Assembly (NCBI GenBank): GCA_020628865.1
Contig: JAHDEJ010000001.1
Coordinates: 298,395-362,394, forward strand
DNA from: Acidimicrobiales bacterium
GTDB lineage: Bacteria; Actinomycetota; Acidimicrobiia; Acidimicrobiales; SHLQ01
Direction of reading: 5' to 3'
DNA: 64,000 nt
Shown: positions 18,449-27,169 of the stretch, piece after piece
Position numbering within the stretch: the stretch's first letter is position 1
Layout: every line of letters starts with the position of its first letter
The notes under the pieces: model-generated
Seen by the model: only the letters and a program-made list of their open reading frames with translations
Databases searched by the model: none
What the model was told of the DNA's origin: nothing
Program-made: the position numbers and the translations under genes

Positions 18449-19426
18449 GTGGAGGCAGTGCAGAATCTCGAAACGGAGCTGCTGACGTTCAGCGGGCGGC
18501 CCTTCGTTGCCACGCCCGAGACACTCGGCGAGCTCGTCGACTCGGCCGACCTGCTCGGCGACGCCATGGCACTGCGAGCCAGATACGAGGCCGACGGGTA
18601 CCTCTATGTTCGGGGCTTTCACGACCCAGAACTCGTCTTGTCGACGAGACGCGAGCTGCTGCTCAAATATGCAACCGTCGGCGAGGTCGACGACCGCCAC
18701 CCGCTCATGGACGCGATCGAGGGCGACCGGGCCGGGCTGCGCCACGTCAACATGCGCACCTTCACGGAGTCGCTGCGAACCGGCGCCCGCTACGAGACGA
18801 TGATTCTGCATCCCCGGCTGATCGAGCTGGTCGGCCAACTGCTCGACGGCCCGGTTCGCCCCTACGACTTTCGATGGCCCCGCCTCGCCCGACCCGGCGA
18901 GGGGTGCGGCTATCACTGCGATGGCCCGTACATGAGCCGCGGCACCGATCGGCATCTTTCCGTGTGGACGCCGATCGCCGACGTGGCCCCCCACGAGGGC
19001 GGGCTGATGATTCTCGAAGACAGCCACATGAATCCGGAACTCCGTGATGGCTACCTGCAAATGGACGCGGATCGCGACGGGCTGGTGTGGCTCGACGACG
19101 ACCCGCAGAAGGTGCAGGCCCGCTATGGCTCGCGCTGGCTGACGACCACCTTCGCCCCTGGCGACATCCTCGTCTTCAGCATGAACACGCTGCACGGAGC
19201 GTTCGACAACCGCTCCCCCGAACGACGCTGCCGACTCTCGACCGACAGCCGCTATCTGGTGGCAGGCGAGACGCCCGATCCGCGGTGGAACACCGACACC
19301 GGCGAGGAACTCAACCCGCACGGACCCGGGCGTGTCTTCTACCCGGGGCTCGGAAGCTGGGCCAACGAAGACTTCCAGGACGAGTGGAAGTACGTGGACG
19401 AGGCCGGCCGCCTCAAGCTGAACTGA
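18449..19426 (+). CDS. Phytanoyl-CoA dioxygenase (PhyH) family Fe(II)/2-oxoglutarate enzyme
   Basis: 325 residues from the GTG at 18449, which follows AAGGAG by five bases. The Fe(II) facial triad is visible: the H-x-D of GYHCDGPYM near residues 156-158 and the distal His of NTLHGAFDN near residue 249, with an Arg (RRCRLS) to bind 2-oxoglutarate. The family hydroxylates small molecules; ectoine hydroxylase is a member. It sits between the DauA/DauB-like pair and a peptide-type importer, so an amino-acid-derived substrate is likely, but this is inference. Confidence 0.85.
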   Translation: MEAVQNLETELLTFSGRPFVATPETLGELVDSADLLGDAMALRARYEADGYLYVRGFHDPELVLSTRRELLLKYATVGEVDDRHPLMDAIEGDRAGLRHVNMRTFTESLRTGARYETMILHPRLIELVGQLLDGPVRPYDFRWPRLARPGEGCGYHCDGPYMSRGTDRHLSVWTPIADVAPHEGGLMILEDSHMNPELRDGYLQMDADRDGLVWLDDDPQKVQARYGSRWLTTTFAPGDILVFSMNTLHGAFDNRSPERRCRLSTDSRYLVAGETPDPRWNTDTGEELNPHGPGRVFYPGLGSWANEDFQDEWKYVDEAGRLKLN

Positions 19427-19443
19427 CCGCGAGCAACCCCCAC

Positions 19444-19492
19444 GATCTGTGCAGCGTGGTGTGCCGTATCGGCACACCGTCCTGCACAGATC
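19444..19492. terminator. Bidirectional terminator between convergent genes
   Basis: A long inverted repeat: outer arms GATCTGTGCAG and CTGCACAGATC (11 bp), inner arms GGTGTGCCG and CGGCACACC (9 bp) with a three-base loop, joined by a small internal loop. It fills the gap between the PhyH gene and the ATPase gene that ends two bases beyond it, so it can stop transcription from both sides. Confidence 0.7.
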
Positions 19493-19493
19493 C

Positions 19494-20486
19494 TCAGGAC
19501 AGGGTGACCGGAGTGCTCTGGGGGTGGTGGCAGGCGAGCCAGTGATCCGGGCCGTGCTGCGCGAACTCTGGCACCGTCGTCGTGCAGACCTCGGTGGCAT
19601 GGGGGCAGCGCGTATGGAACCGGCAGCCGGCGGGCGGGTTCGACGGCGACGGCAACTCACCGGAAAGTGAGCCGTCGTCCTCGATACCCGACCCGGGAAT
19701 CGCCGCGAGCAGCGCCTGGGTGTAGGGGTGGGCAGCGTTGCCGAAGATCGAATCGGCGTCACCGACCTCGGCCACGCGACCGAGGTACATGACCATCACC
19801 CGGTCGGAGATGTTGCGGACCACGGCGAGGTCGTGGCTGATGAAGAGCATCGTCAGCTGATGCTCCTGTTTCAGGTCTTCGAGCAGATTGAGGATCTGCG
19901 CCTGCACCGACACGTCGAGTGCCGACACCGGCTCGTCAGAGATGAGCACGTAGGGGTCGAGGGCAAGTGCCCGGGCGATGCTGATGCGTTGGCACTGGCC
20001 GCCCGAGAACTGGAAGGGCTTGCGATCGCCGTACTGCGGGTCGATCCCGACCGATTCCATCAGTTCGGTGATCCGGGCCTCGCCCCACGTTCCGCTCGTT
20101 CCCCAGACCTCGACGCCTTCGCTGATGATGTCGCGGATGCCGCGTCGTGGATTCAGGGAGGACACGGGGTCCTGGAAGATCATCTGGAGGTCGCTGCGGG
20201 TGCGGCGCAGGTCCTGCTTGGAGAGCGTCGTCAGTTCCTTGTCCCGGTACCGGACCGACCCGGAGGTCGGCTTCGGCATCTGGACCACGGCCTTCGCCGT
20301 GGTCGACTTTCCACATCCGGACTCGCCGACGATGCCGAGGGTTTCGCCCTGCACCACGTCGAACGACACGTCGGAGACCGCCTGCACCACCGCTCGGTTG
20401 GCGACGGGAAACTCCATGACGAGGTTGTTGACCTCGATGATCGGGTCTTCGTCGGTTCGAAGATGTGCACTACCGATGCCAACCAT
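19494..20486 (-). CDS. Oligopeptide-type ABC transporter ATPase (DppF/OppF family)
   Basis: 330 residues from the ATG at 20486. Walker A is GESGCGKST, the Q-loop IFQDPVSSLNPR, the signature FSGGQCQRISIARAL, Walker B YVLISDEPVSALD, and the C-terminal oligopeptide domain has a CRFHTRCPHA cysteine motif. Membrane-associated ATPase of the importer encoded at 19494-25078. The start overlaps the upstream ATPase stop as ATGA. Confidence 0.9.
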   Translation of the reverse strand: MVGIGSAHLRTDEDPIIEVNNLVMEFPVANRAVVQAVSDVSFDVVQGETLGIVGESGCGKSTTAKAVVQMPKPTSGSVRYRDKELTTLSKQDLRRTRSDLQMIFQDPVSSLNPRRGIRDIISEGVEVWGTSGTWGEARITELMESVGIDPQYGDRKPFQFSGGQCQRISIARALALDPYVLISDEPVSALDVSVQAQILNLLEDLKQEHQLTMLFISHDLAVVRNISDRVMVMYLGRVAEVGDADSIFGNAAHPYTQALLAAIPGSGIEDDGSLSGELPSPSNPPAGCRFHTRCPHATEVCTTTVPEFAQHGPDHWLACHHPQSTPVTLS

Positions 20487-21478
20487 CAGACGGTCGCCTC
20501 CTGTCCGAGCGGATGGAGACACGAGAACGTGTGCGAACCGTCGCCGACCGGCGTGGCAACCGGAAGTGTCGAGTGGCAGTCGTCCTGTGCGAAGGTGCAC
20601 CGCGGCGCGAATGGGCAGCCCGTGAGCGGCGAGCTCAGGTCTGGCGGGCTCCCGGGAATCGGGTCGAGCCGTTGACCGCGAGGCTTGCTGATGTCGGGGA
20701 TGGACAGCTGGAGGGCACGGGCGTACGGGTGGCGGGTGTCGGCGAACAGGTCTTCCGTCTGGGCGGACTCCATCACTCGGCCGCCGTACATCACGACGAC
20801 GTCGTCGGTCCGGTCCCGCACGACACCCAGGTCGTGGCTGATGAGGATCAGCGCCATGTTCAGGTCGGTTCGTAGGTTGTCGAGCAGGTTGAGGATGTCC
20901 CGCTGCACCGTCACGTCGAGTGCGGTGGTCGGTTCGTCGGCGATGAGCAGCGACGGGTCGTTGGCCAACGCCATGGCGATGACGACGCGCTGACGCATGC
21001 CGCCCGACAGCTCGTGCGGGTACTGCCGCATTCGACCGGGCGCGTCGGGAAGGCGGACCAGCTCGAGCAGTTCGATCGCGCGCTTCTTCGCATCGTTCTT
21101 GGAGAGGTCGCGGTGGTAGCGCATGCCCTCGGTCATCTGGGCATCGATGCGCTTGACCGGGTTCAACGATGTCATCGGGTTCTGGAACACCATGGCGACG
21201 TCGACACCGTAGAAATGCTTGCGTCGACTGGACGGCATCGTGAGGACATCGGTGCCGTCGAAGGTGGCCTGCCCGCCGATCGTCGCCGTGCTCGGCAGCA
21301 GATCCATCACCGCCTTCATCGTGACGGACTTGCCCGAACCGCTCTCACCCACGATGCCGAGCGCCTTGCCCCGCTCGACCGACAGGCTCACGTCGGACAC
21401 GGCGTAGACCGGACCGCCCGGCGTGGCGAACGTGATGGACAGGTTCTCGAGCTCGAGGAGTGGTGTGGCTTCGCTCAC
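20486..21478 (-). CDS. Oligopeptide-type ABC transporter ATPase (DppD/OppD family)
   Basis: 330 residues from the GTG at 21478, which overlaps the permease stop as GTGA. Walker A is GESGSGKSV, the Q-loop MVFQNPMTSLNPV, the signature LSGGMRQRVVIAMAL, Walker B LLIADEPTTALD, with the C-terminal GCPFAPRC motif. It pairs with the other ATPase to drive the importer. Confidence 0.9.
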   Translation of the reverse strand: MSEATPLLELENLSITFATPGGPVYAVSDVSLSVERGKALGIVGESGSGKSVTMKAVMDLLPSTATIGGQATFDGTDVLTMPSSRRKHFYGVDVAMVFQNPMTSLNPVKRIDAQMTEGMRYHRDLSKNDAKKRAIELLELVRLPDAPGRMRQYPHELSGGMRQRVVIAMALANDPSLLIADEPTTALDVTVQRDILNLLDNLRTDLNMALILISHDLGVVRDRTDDVVVMYGGRVMESAQTEDLFADTRHPYARALQLSIPDISKPRGQRLDPIPGSPPDLSSPLTGCPFAPRCTFAQDDCHSTLPVATPVGDGSHTFSCLHPLGQEATV

Positions 21479-22350
21479 AGCGACAGCTCCTTCGCATCGA
21501 AGACCTCGCGGAGGCGATCGCCCGCGTAGTTGAGTGCAAGCACCGTGATGGTCACGACACCGATCGGGAAGAGCGCCGCGTGCGGTCCCTCCCGCAGGAA
21601 CTGTTCTTCGCTGCCAGAGGCGAAGATCTGTTTGCCCCAGCTCAGGCCGCCGTTGACCGACACACCGAGGAAGGCGAGCGTGCCTTCCGCGACGATGGCG
21701 ATGCCCATGCCGAGCAGCGCAAGCGCCGACATCGGAATGACGACGTTCGGCACGATCTCGCGAATGAGGATGCGGAAGTCGGAGGCGCCGAGAATGCGCG
21801 ATGCGGTGACGAAGTCGCGCTCGGCGAACACCAGCGTCTGTGCCCGGGCCAGCCGGCCGACCGGAGCGATCGCCAGCACACCAAGGCTGATGGAGATCCA
21901 CAGCAGGGTTCGGCCGAGCAGCGTCGTCACGAAGATCGCAAGGAGCAGCGCCGGGAACGAGAGCAGCGTGGCGAACAGGAACGACAGCACCCGATCGAAC
22001 CAGCCCCGGAAGTACCCGGCGATGATTCCGGCAGTACCACCGACGATGAAGCCCACGAAGATCGCGATGAAGCCGACGAGCAACGACGTGCGCGCGCCCC
22101 AGATGGTCAACGACAACACGTCACGACCGGTGGCGTCGGAACCGAACCAGAGCCCGGCTCGAGGACCCTCGAAGCGGCCACCCACACGGGTCTCGGTCGG
22201 CTCGACGATCGGCAGGACCGGCGCGAGCAGGGCGATGATCACCACGAACACCAGCCAACCGACGCTCATCACGAAGCCGGGACCGAGGCGGGAAAGCAGG
22301 CTTTGGCCGCCTTCCGTGTCGTCGATCTCTTCCAGTGCCGCGTCAGCCAT
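21475..22350 (-). CDS. Oligopeptide-type ABC transporter permease (DppC family)
   Basis: 291 residues, N-terminal membrane helix near residues 27-48, FGSDATGRDVLS (typical of DppC), then membrane segments and the EAA-type coupling loop around ASRILGASDFRILIREIVPN. It overlaps the DppB-type gene by 8 bp. Integral inner-membrane subunit. Confidence 0.9.
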   Translation of the reverse strand: MADAALEEIDDTEGGQSLLSRLGPGFVMSVGWLVFVVIIALLAPVLPIVEPTETRVGGRFEGPRAGLWFGSDATGRDVLSLTIWGARTSLLVGFIAIFVGFIVGGTAGIIAGYFRGWFDRVLSFLFATLLSFPALLLAIFVTTLLGRTLLWISISLGVLAIAPVGRLARAQTLVFAERDFVTASRILGASDFRILIREIVPNVVIPMSALALLGMGIAIVAEGTLAFLGVSVNGGLSWGKQIFASGSEEQFLREGPHAALFPIGVVTITVLALNYAGDRLREVFDAKELSL

Positions 22351-23296
22351 TGAAGTCCACCCGCGGGTCCAGGAACGTGTAGATCAGGTCCACGAGCACG
22401 TTCACCGCTACGAACGCCACCGACACGACGACGACAACGGCGAGCACCACCGGGAAGTCGTCTCGGAAGATCGCCTCCACGACTTCGAAGCCGATGCCCG
22501 GGATCTGGAACTGCCGCTCGACGACGAGCGAACCGCCGATCAGCGACGCCACCTGAATACCGAAGACGGTGAGCAGCGAGAACAGCGAGGGCCGCAGCGC
22601 GTGCCGGAAGAGGATGTACCACTTCGGTAGACCCTTGGCCCGTGCGACCGAGATGAAGTCTTCCTGCAACGTGGAGATGAGGTCGGTCCGCAGCAACCGC
22701 TGGTACGTGGCGATGAGCGGTGTCGCCAACGCGACCGCCGGCAGGAACAACGACGTCAGCCGCTGACCGATGGTCTCGTCCTCATATCTGGTCGGGAAGA
22801 TCTGCCATCGGATCGCGAACAGCCAGAACAACAACACCGTGAGCGCGAACACCGGGATGCCCAGCATGGTGAACGAGACGACCGTCGATGCCTTGTCGCC
22901 GAAGCGATAGGCGCGCGACGCCGTCCAGAGCGCCCATGGCACCGAGACCGCGATGGCGATCACCTGCGCGTACACCATCAGCACAACCGTCACGGGCAGC
23001 TTGTCCGCAAGGATGCTGCGCACGGTCACCTGGTTCGAGTAGCTCCGACCGAAATCACCGGTGAGCATGTCGCCGACCCACCGTCCGTAGCGGACGGGGA
23101 ACGGGTCGTCGAGATGGAACTGGGCACGGGCCTCGGCCCGTACCTCGGCATATTCGGGGCCGGACTCCTCGAGCGCAATCGGACCGAGAATGTTGAACAG
23201 CGGATCACCCAGATAATTCAGCGCACCAAACGCCACGAACGTGACGGCAAACAGCACCAACACGAGTTGCAGCAGGCTTCGTACGACGAAACGCAT
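22343..23296 (-). CDS. Oligopeptide-type ABC transporter permease (DppB family)
   Basis: 317 residues with an N-terminal helix (RSLLQLVLVLFAVTFVAF), a GDFGRSYSNQVTV segment and the coupling loop ISVARAKGLPKWYILFRHAL, all typical of DppB. About six membrane segments. It pairs with the DppC-type subunit. The binding-protein gene ends 27 bp upstream. Confidence 0.9.
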   Translation of the reverse strand: MRFVVRSLLQLVLVLFAVTFVAFGALNYLGDPLFNILGPIALEESGPEYAEVRAEARAQFHLDDPFPVRYGRWVGDMLTGDFGRSYSNQVTVRSILADKLPVTVVLMVYAQVIAIAVSVPWALWTASRAYRFGDKASTVVSFTMLGIPVFALTVLLFWLFAIRWQIFPTRYEDETIGQRLTSLFLPAVALATPLIATYQRLLRTDLISTLQEDFISVARAKGLPKWYILFRHALRPSLFSLLTVFGIQVASLIGGSLVVERQFQIPGIGFEVVEAIFRDDFPVVLAVVVVVSVAFVAVNVLVDLIYTFLDPRVDFNG

Positions 23297-23323
23297 GATC
23301 CGGTCTCCCCCGTGGTTCCCGGA

Positions 23324-25078
23324 TCAGTTCTGCAGGAAGACCTGGTCCAGACGGGGAACCCCTCGGGTCTGACAGGGCAACGACGCACCTTCCGGCGAAA
23401 CGGCATCGCAGAGACCGCCGACGTTGGCGCCGGCACCCACGGTCCAGTTGGTGTGGGTGGCGAGCACGTACTGGTAGCTGTCTCGGAGGTTGGCCTGCAG
23501 CTCCTGCCAGATGGCGTAGCGCTCGTCGAAGTCCTGCGTCTGGCGCTGGGCGACGATCAGCGCATCACGCTCTTCGTTGCAGTTGCGGGACCAGTTGATC
23601 GACAGTGCACCGATCGTCGAGCAGGTCAGGAACGCCGTGTCGACGTCCGGATCCGAGAAGCCGTGGTAGCGCCAGCTGGCGAAGTTGTACTGGCCGAAGA
23701 TGACTTCCTGGATGTGGACGTCGTTCGGGATCGACTGCACGGTGATGTTGAAGTGGTCCGACATCGCGTCGCTGACCAGATCGAAGATCGTGTCGTTCGA
23801 CAGGTTCGTGTCGTACTGGTACTCCATGTTGACCTTGCCGTCGGTGCAGCTGTCGGGCACCTCGGCGCAGTACTCGGCGATGAGCGGCGCAGCGAGCTCC
23901 GGCATGTCGTGTTCCTGCTGGATGCTCGGGTCATGCCACGGGCTCTCGGGCGAGAACAGCGAATCGGCGAGCAGCGAGGCACCCTGGTTGACGAACTCTT
24001 CGTAGTCCTGCTTCGGGAACAGGTGGGTGGCGGCCTTGCGCACCCGGATGTCGTCGAACGGTGCGACCTGGGCGTTCATGGCGAAGAAGAACTCCTCACC
24101 GGAGTTGTCTTCCACCCGGAGGATGTCCTCGTCTGCGCCACGCAGCGGCAGGATCATGAGCGAAGCCGTGCCGTGGATGACGTCGAGGTCGCCGACGATC
24201 AGCTGGTTGGCCCGGGTACCCGGCTGCGGCACGGGGAAGAACTCGATGGCGTCGAGGTAGACCTCGACGTCGTCACGCCACCAGTTCTCGTTGCGCACGA
24301 GGATCGTCGACGAGTCCTGGCTGCGCTCCTGGAGGACGAACGGGCCGGCACCGATCGGCTCCTGGTCGAGCTCGGGGTTCTCGGCGGCAGCGTCGAGCCA
24401 TGCCGGCGAGCCGACCATGCCGAGCTGTTCGGCGAAGTACAACGGCATGGCGGCGTTCGGTCCCATGGCGTTGATGCGGAAGCTCATGTCGTCGATCTTC
24501 TCGATCGGGTTCTCCGGGTCGAAGGCCGGCTTGAAGACGAGCGAGGTGAGCGGGTCGGCGAGGAACGCCTCGATGGTCTTGATGACGGCATCGGCGTTGA
24601 AGGGCAGACCGTCGGAGAACTCGATGCCGTCGCGCAGCTTCACGTCCCACGAGCTGAAGTCGTCGCTCGGGGTCCAGCTCTCGGTCATGTTGTTGTGCCA
24701 CTGGCCTTCGGCGTCGACCACGACGAGCGTGTCGAAGATCGCCGTCGCCACCATGATCGGGCCACGGTTCAGGCCGGTGTTGGTCGGGTTGAGCGACCCG
24801 GCTTCGGTCTGCATGCCGAACCGGAGCGTTCCGCCCACGGGGATCTCGGTGACGGCGTCGGCGGACTCGATTTCGCTACCGTCGGCGCTGTCGTCGGCGC
24901 CGATGTCCTCGGCCTCCTCTTCGGAACCGGTGTCGGTGCCGGTCGACGTGTCTTCCGCCGAGGATCCACCGGAGTCGTCCGTTGCGGCGGAATCACCGTC
25001 GCCTCCGCCACATGCTGAAGCGATGATCGCAAGCGCAGCGAACAGCGCGACCAGTTTCCGAAAACGACCAGAAGCCAT
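23324..25078 (-). CDS. Family 5 extracellular solute-binding lipoprotein
   Basis: 584 residues. Lipoprotein signal: KLVALFAALAIIASAC, followed by an acidic Ser/Asp/Glu-rich linker (residues about 25-75) and the SBP family 5 fold (GGTLRFGMQTEAGSLNPTN, then ESWTPSDDFSSWDVKLRDG). These proteins bind peptides, nickel chelates, sugars or other small ligands. First gene of a five-gene importer operon. The ligand is unknown; nearby genes suggest an amino-acid derivative. Confidence 0.9.
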   Translation of the reverse strand: MASGRFRKLVALFAALAIIASACGGGDGDSAATDDSGGSSAEDTSTGTDTGSEEEAEDIGADDSADGSEIESADAVTEIPVGGTLRFGMQTEAGSLNPTNTGLNRGPIMVATAIFDTLVVVDAEGQWHNNMTESWTPSDDFSSWDVKLRDGIEFSDGLPFNADAVIKTIEAFLADPLTSLVFKPAFDPENPIEKIDDMSFRINAMGPNAAMPLYFAEQLGMVGSPAWLDAAAENPELDQEPIGAGPFVLQERSQDSSTILVRNENWWRDDVEVYLDAIEFFPVPQPGTRANQLIVGDLDVIHGTASLMILPLRGADEDILRVEDNSGEEFFFAMNAQVAPFDDIRVRKAATHLFPKQDYEEFVNQGASLLADSLFSPESPWHDPSIQQEHDMPELAAPLIAEYCAEVPDSCTDGKVNMEYQYDTNLSNDTIFDLVSDAMSDHFNITVQSIPNDVHIQEVIFGQYNFASWRYHGFSDPDVDTAFLTCSTIGALSINWSRNCNEERDALIVAQRQTQDFDERYAIWQELQANLRDSYQYVLATHTNWTVGAGANVGGLCDAVSPEGASLPCQTRGVPRLDQVFLQN

Positions 25079-25182
25079 TGGTTTCTTCCCCTTTGCGGCG
25101 CCCAGGGTGGATCTGGGGCAGCCCTATGGTTGACGAAGATACCAGCCGGTAGCAAACCGGCACCGGCACCCCATGACGACTG

Positions 25183-26028
25183 TCAGGTTCCGTGGGAGCG
25201 GTCGTAGGCGTTGGTTTCGAAGCGCGTCCACCCCGCCAGCTCGGCCTGTGGATCGAGGATTTCGACGAGCAACGGATGACATTGGGCGTCGTCGCTCGAG
25301 TGACTTGCGCTGCAGTCACCGCCCGGACAAGCGGAGAGCGCTCCGAGCAGGTCGACCTCGGCGAAGAACTCGATCGAGTCGCCGGGACGGACCGGGCTGG
25401 CCTTCATGAAGTACTGGTGGGTGTCCTTCGTGAAGCCGGTGCACATGAACACGTTGAGGACGTCGTGCACGTGCAGTTCGGCCTCGGTCACGGGCAGCCC
25501 GGTATGGGCGGCCACGGCCCGGGTCAGGTTCGAGTGGCAGCAGTGGTGGTAGTTCGTGTCGTGCAGAAGTCGCTGCGTGTAGGGGTCGCAGCGGGTGCCG
25601 ATCACATCGTGGACGCCGCCGCCATCGTCATCGAAGCCGTACCAGCCGAGCGAGTCGTGGGTGATCGTCGCAAGCGGACGCAACGTCGGGTGGCTGCTCC
25701 ACAAGCGGTCGCCTTCGGTGACGTGTGTGGCATGGAACTGGCGGGTCTTCCCGCTGTAGAAGCGTTCGGACAGGTCGTTGGCGTTCCAGAGGTTCAGATC
25801 GCCGACTTGTGGTCCGTCGACGCTGACGATCCGGAAGAACTGGCCAGCCTTGACCTCGAAGGTCTCTGCCGATCGTGGGCCGACAAGGACGGAGTCGACG
25901 AGGGTCGCGTCCGCTCGCGCGGCCGAGTACCAGCCGGCGTCATACGGCGGGAGCTCGTCGACGTCGTAGCAGACGATGGCTGGCGCGGCTCGACGTTGGG
26001 CGGCGTCAACAGGTTCGGGGCCGGGCAC
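25183..26028 (-). CDS. DUF1989 (urea carboxylase-associated family) protein
   Basis: 281 residues from the GTG at 26028, five bases past the stop of the upstream gene. It contains GDLNLWNANDLSERFYSGKT, TRCDPYTQRLL, HDVLNVFMCTGF and a C-terminal CPGGDCSA with a later Cys, which matches the DUF1989 pattern of conserved cysteines and histidines likely to bind a metal. In other bacteria such genes sit with urea carboxylase or guanidine genes; none of those is present here. It lies next to the peptide-type importer. Function unknown. Confidence 0.75.
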   Translation of the reverse strand: MPGPEPVDAAQRRAAPAIVCYDVDELPPYDAGWYSAARADATLVDSVLVGPRSAETFEVKAGQFFRIVSVDGPQVGDLNLWNANDLSERFYSGKTRQFHATHVTEGDRLWSSHPTLRPLATITHDSLGWYGFDDDGGGVHDVIGTRCDPYTQRLLHDTNYHHCCHSNLTRAVAAHTGLPVTEAELHVHDVLNVFMCTGFTKDTHQYFMKASPVRPGDSIEFFAEVDLLGALSACPGGDCSASHSSDDAQCHPLLVEILDPQAELAGWTRFETNAYDRSHGT

Positions 26029-26033
26029 GGCGA

Positions 26034-26594
26034 TCAGCCGGCGGGATTGCGGCCGATGGCACCGAGGTACCGGTCGCCGACCGAAGCATCTTCCGGGACG
26101 TCGACCGGCTGGCCGATCCGACCGGATTCGATCAGCATGTCCTGGCGTTCGAGGACCTGCGCCAGCGCGGACGATGCTGCAGCCTCGTCGAGTGGCGCTT
26201 CGAGCCCTCCGGCCTGGGCAAGATCCCAGGTGTGCCCGAGCAGATCCCACTGAACGAAGCCGATGAGTGCATCGACGTCGGGGGCATCGAACCAGAACGG
26301 TCCGGCCTGGCCCAGCACGCCGGCCTGGTCGAGCGTGGCGCTGACCTGTTCACGGCATGCGGTCCAGGTGGCGACGGGGTCGGACACGTCGTCGGGAGCG
26401 GACGGTGCGGCCATGGCCCCGGTTCGGGCGACGGCTTCCACGCCGTTGACGACAGCACACTGATGTTGGAGCACGTCGCGCCCGGTCCAGCCTTCGCATC
26501 CGCTGGGGTTGTCCCACGCATCGGCGGGCATTCGCTTGACGACGGCGTCGAAGCCGTAGAGGGCGCTGGTGAAGTTCCGAAGGTTCTCGCTCAT
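26034..26594 (-). CDS. TIGR03086-like DinB/mycothiol-type metal-binding protein
   Basis: 186 residues. It has the pattern of the actinobacterial DinB-like, maleylpyruvate-isomerase-like four-helix family: PSGCEGWTGRDVLQHQCAVVNG in the first third and a later DLLGHTWDLAQA with a His that would complete a metal site. Such proteins are thought to use mycothiol or bind a metal, but most have no assigned substrate. It is translated just ahead of the DUF1989 gene, so the two probably form a small operon. Confidence 0.65.
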   Translation of the reverse strand: MSENLRNFTSALYGFDAVVKRMPADAWDNPSGCEGWTGRDVLQHQCAVVNGVEAVARTGAMAAPSAPDDVSDPVATWTACREQVSATLDQAGVLGQAGPFWFDAPDVDALIGFVQWDLLGHTWDLAQAGGLEAPLDEAAASSALAQVLERQDMLIESGRIGQPVDVPEDASVGDRYLGAIGRNPAG

Positions 26595-26677
26595 CCCCCG
26601 AACCTACTCCGCCGGCAGCGCCCGTTCCTTCCTGGCGTGTCGCCGCAGGATCCTCTCCATGGCCTCGGAGGAAAAAT

Positions 26678-26716
26678 GGTGCCACGGCAGTCGCAACGAA
26701 CAACTGCCGTGGCACC
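26678..26716 (-). terminator. Rho-independent terminator of the lectin gene
   Basis: A perfect 14-bp stem (GGTGCCACGGCAGT and its complement) with an 11-base loop starts 6 bp past the stop at 26723. On the minus strand it is followed by ATTTTTCC, a clear U-tract. This is the best intrinsic terminator in the window. Confidence 0.85.
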
Positions 26717-26722
26717 GACCCG

Positions 26723-27073
26723 TCAGCTGAACTCGACTTCGAGAAGGCTCATCGCACCCTCGACGTTCGTGTACCACTGTCCCGTGAACGTCCCGCCATA
26801 GCTGGCTGCGATGTTCGGCCCGAGCGCCTGAGCGTCTTCATTGCTCCAGAGCGGTCCGGCCGGAACCATGCACTTGAATCCTGCGCCGTACCCTCCGGTC
26901 ATCTCGCCGGGGCGCTCGACCTCGACCACACTCATTTCGCCCTCGATCACCGTCCGCCACTGACCGGTGAACACGCCACCGTGAGCGGCCGCAATGCGCG
27001 GGCCCTTCTCGTTCGCGTCGTCATCACTCCAGAGCGGCCCTGCCGGAATGTCCACCTTCACTGTTGCTGCCAT
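26723..27073 (-). CDS. MVL-type mannan-binding lectin, two tandem domains
   Basis: 116 residues built of two near-identical repeats. Residues about 9-53 and 70-116 each have a PAGPLWS segment, an IAA then GG then FTGQW core, and an EG-x-MS-x-x-EVE end. This is the signature of the Microcystis viridis lectin (MVL) family, which binds the Man-GlcNAc core of high-mannose glycans through the loops of each repeat. There is no signal peptide, as in MVL itself. It is a single-gene unit with a strong ribosome-binding site (GAGGAG) and its own terminator. Lectins of this family are known from cyanobacteria and scattered bacteria. The family call rests on memory of the MVL sequence. Confidence 0.85.
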   Translation of the reverse strand: MAATVKVDIPAGPLWSDDDANEKGPRIAAAHGGVFTGQWRTVIEGEMSVVEVERPGEMTGGYGAGFKCMVPAGPLWSNEDAQALGPNIAASYGGTFTGQWYTNVEGAMSLLEVEFS

Positions 27074-27169
27074 GTCTCTCTCCTCATCTCACTGCACCAC
27101 TCGATGCGGTGCACGTTGAGAGAGTTTCCGGAGGAGCGGTTTCAGTTCGGTTTCGGATCGGTTCCAGGG

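Noticed and set aside
23114-25018. A 634-codon plus-strand frame across the family 5 binding-protein gene
   Set aside because: Antisense shadow of the solute-binding protein; no recognisable fold.
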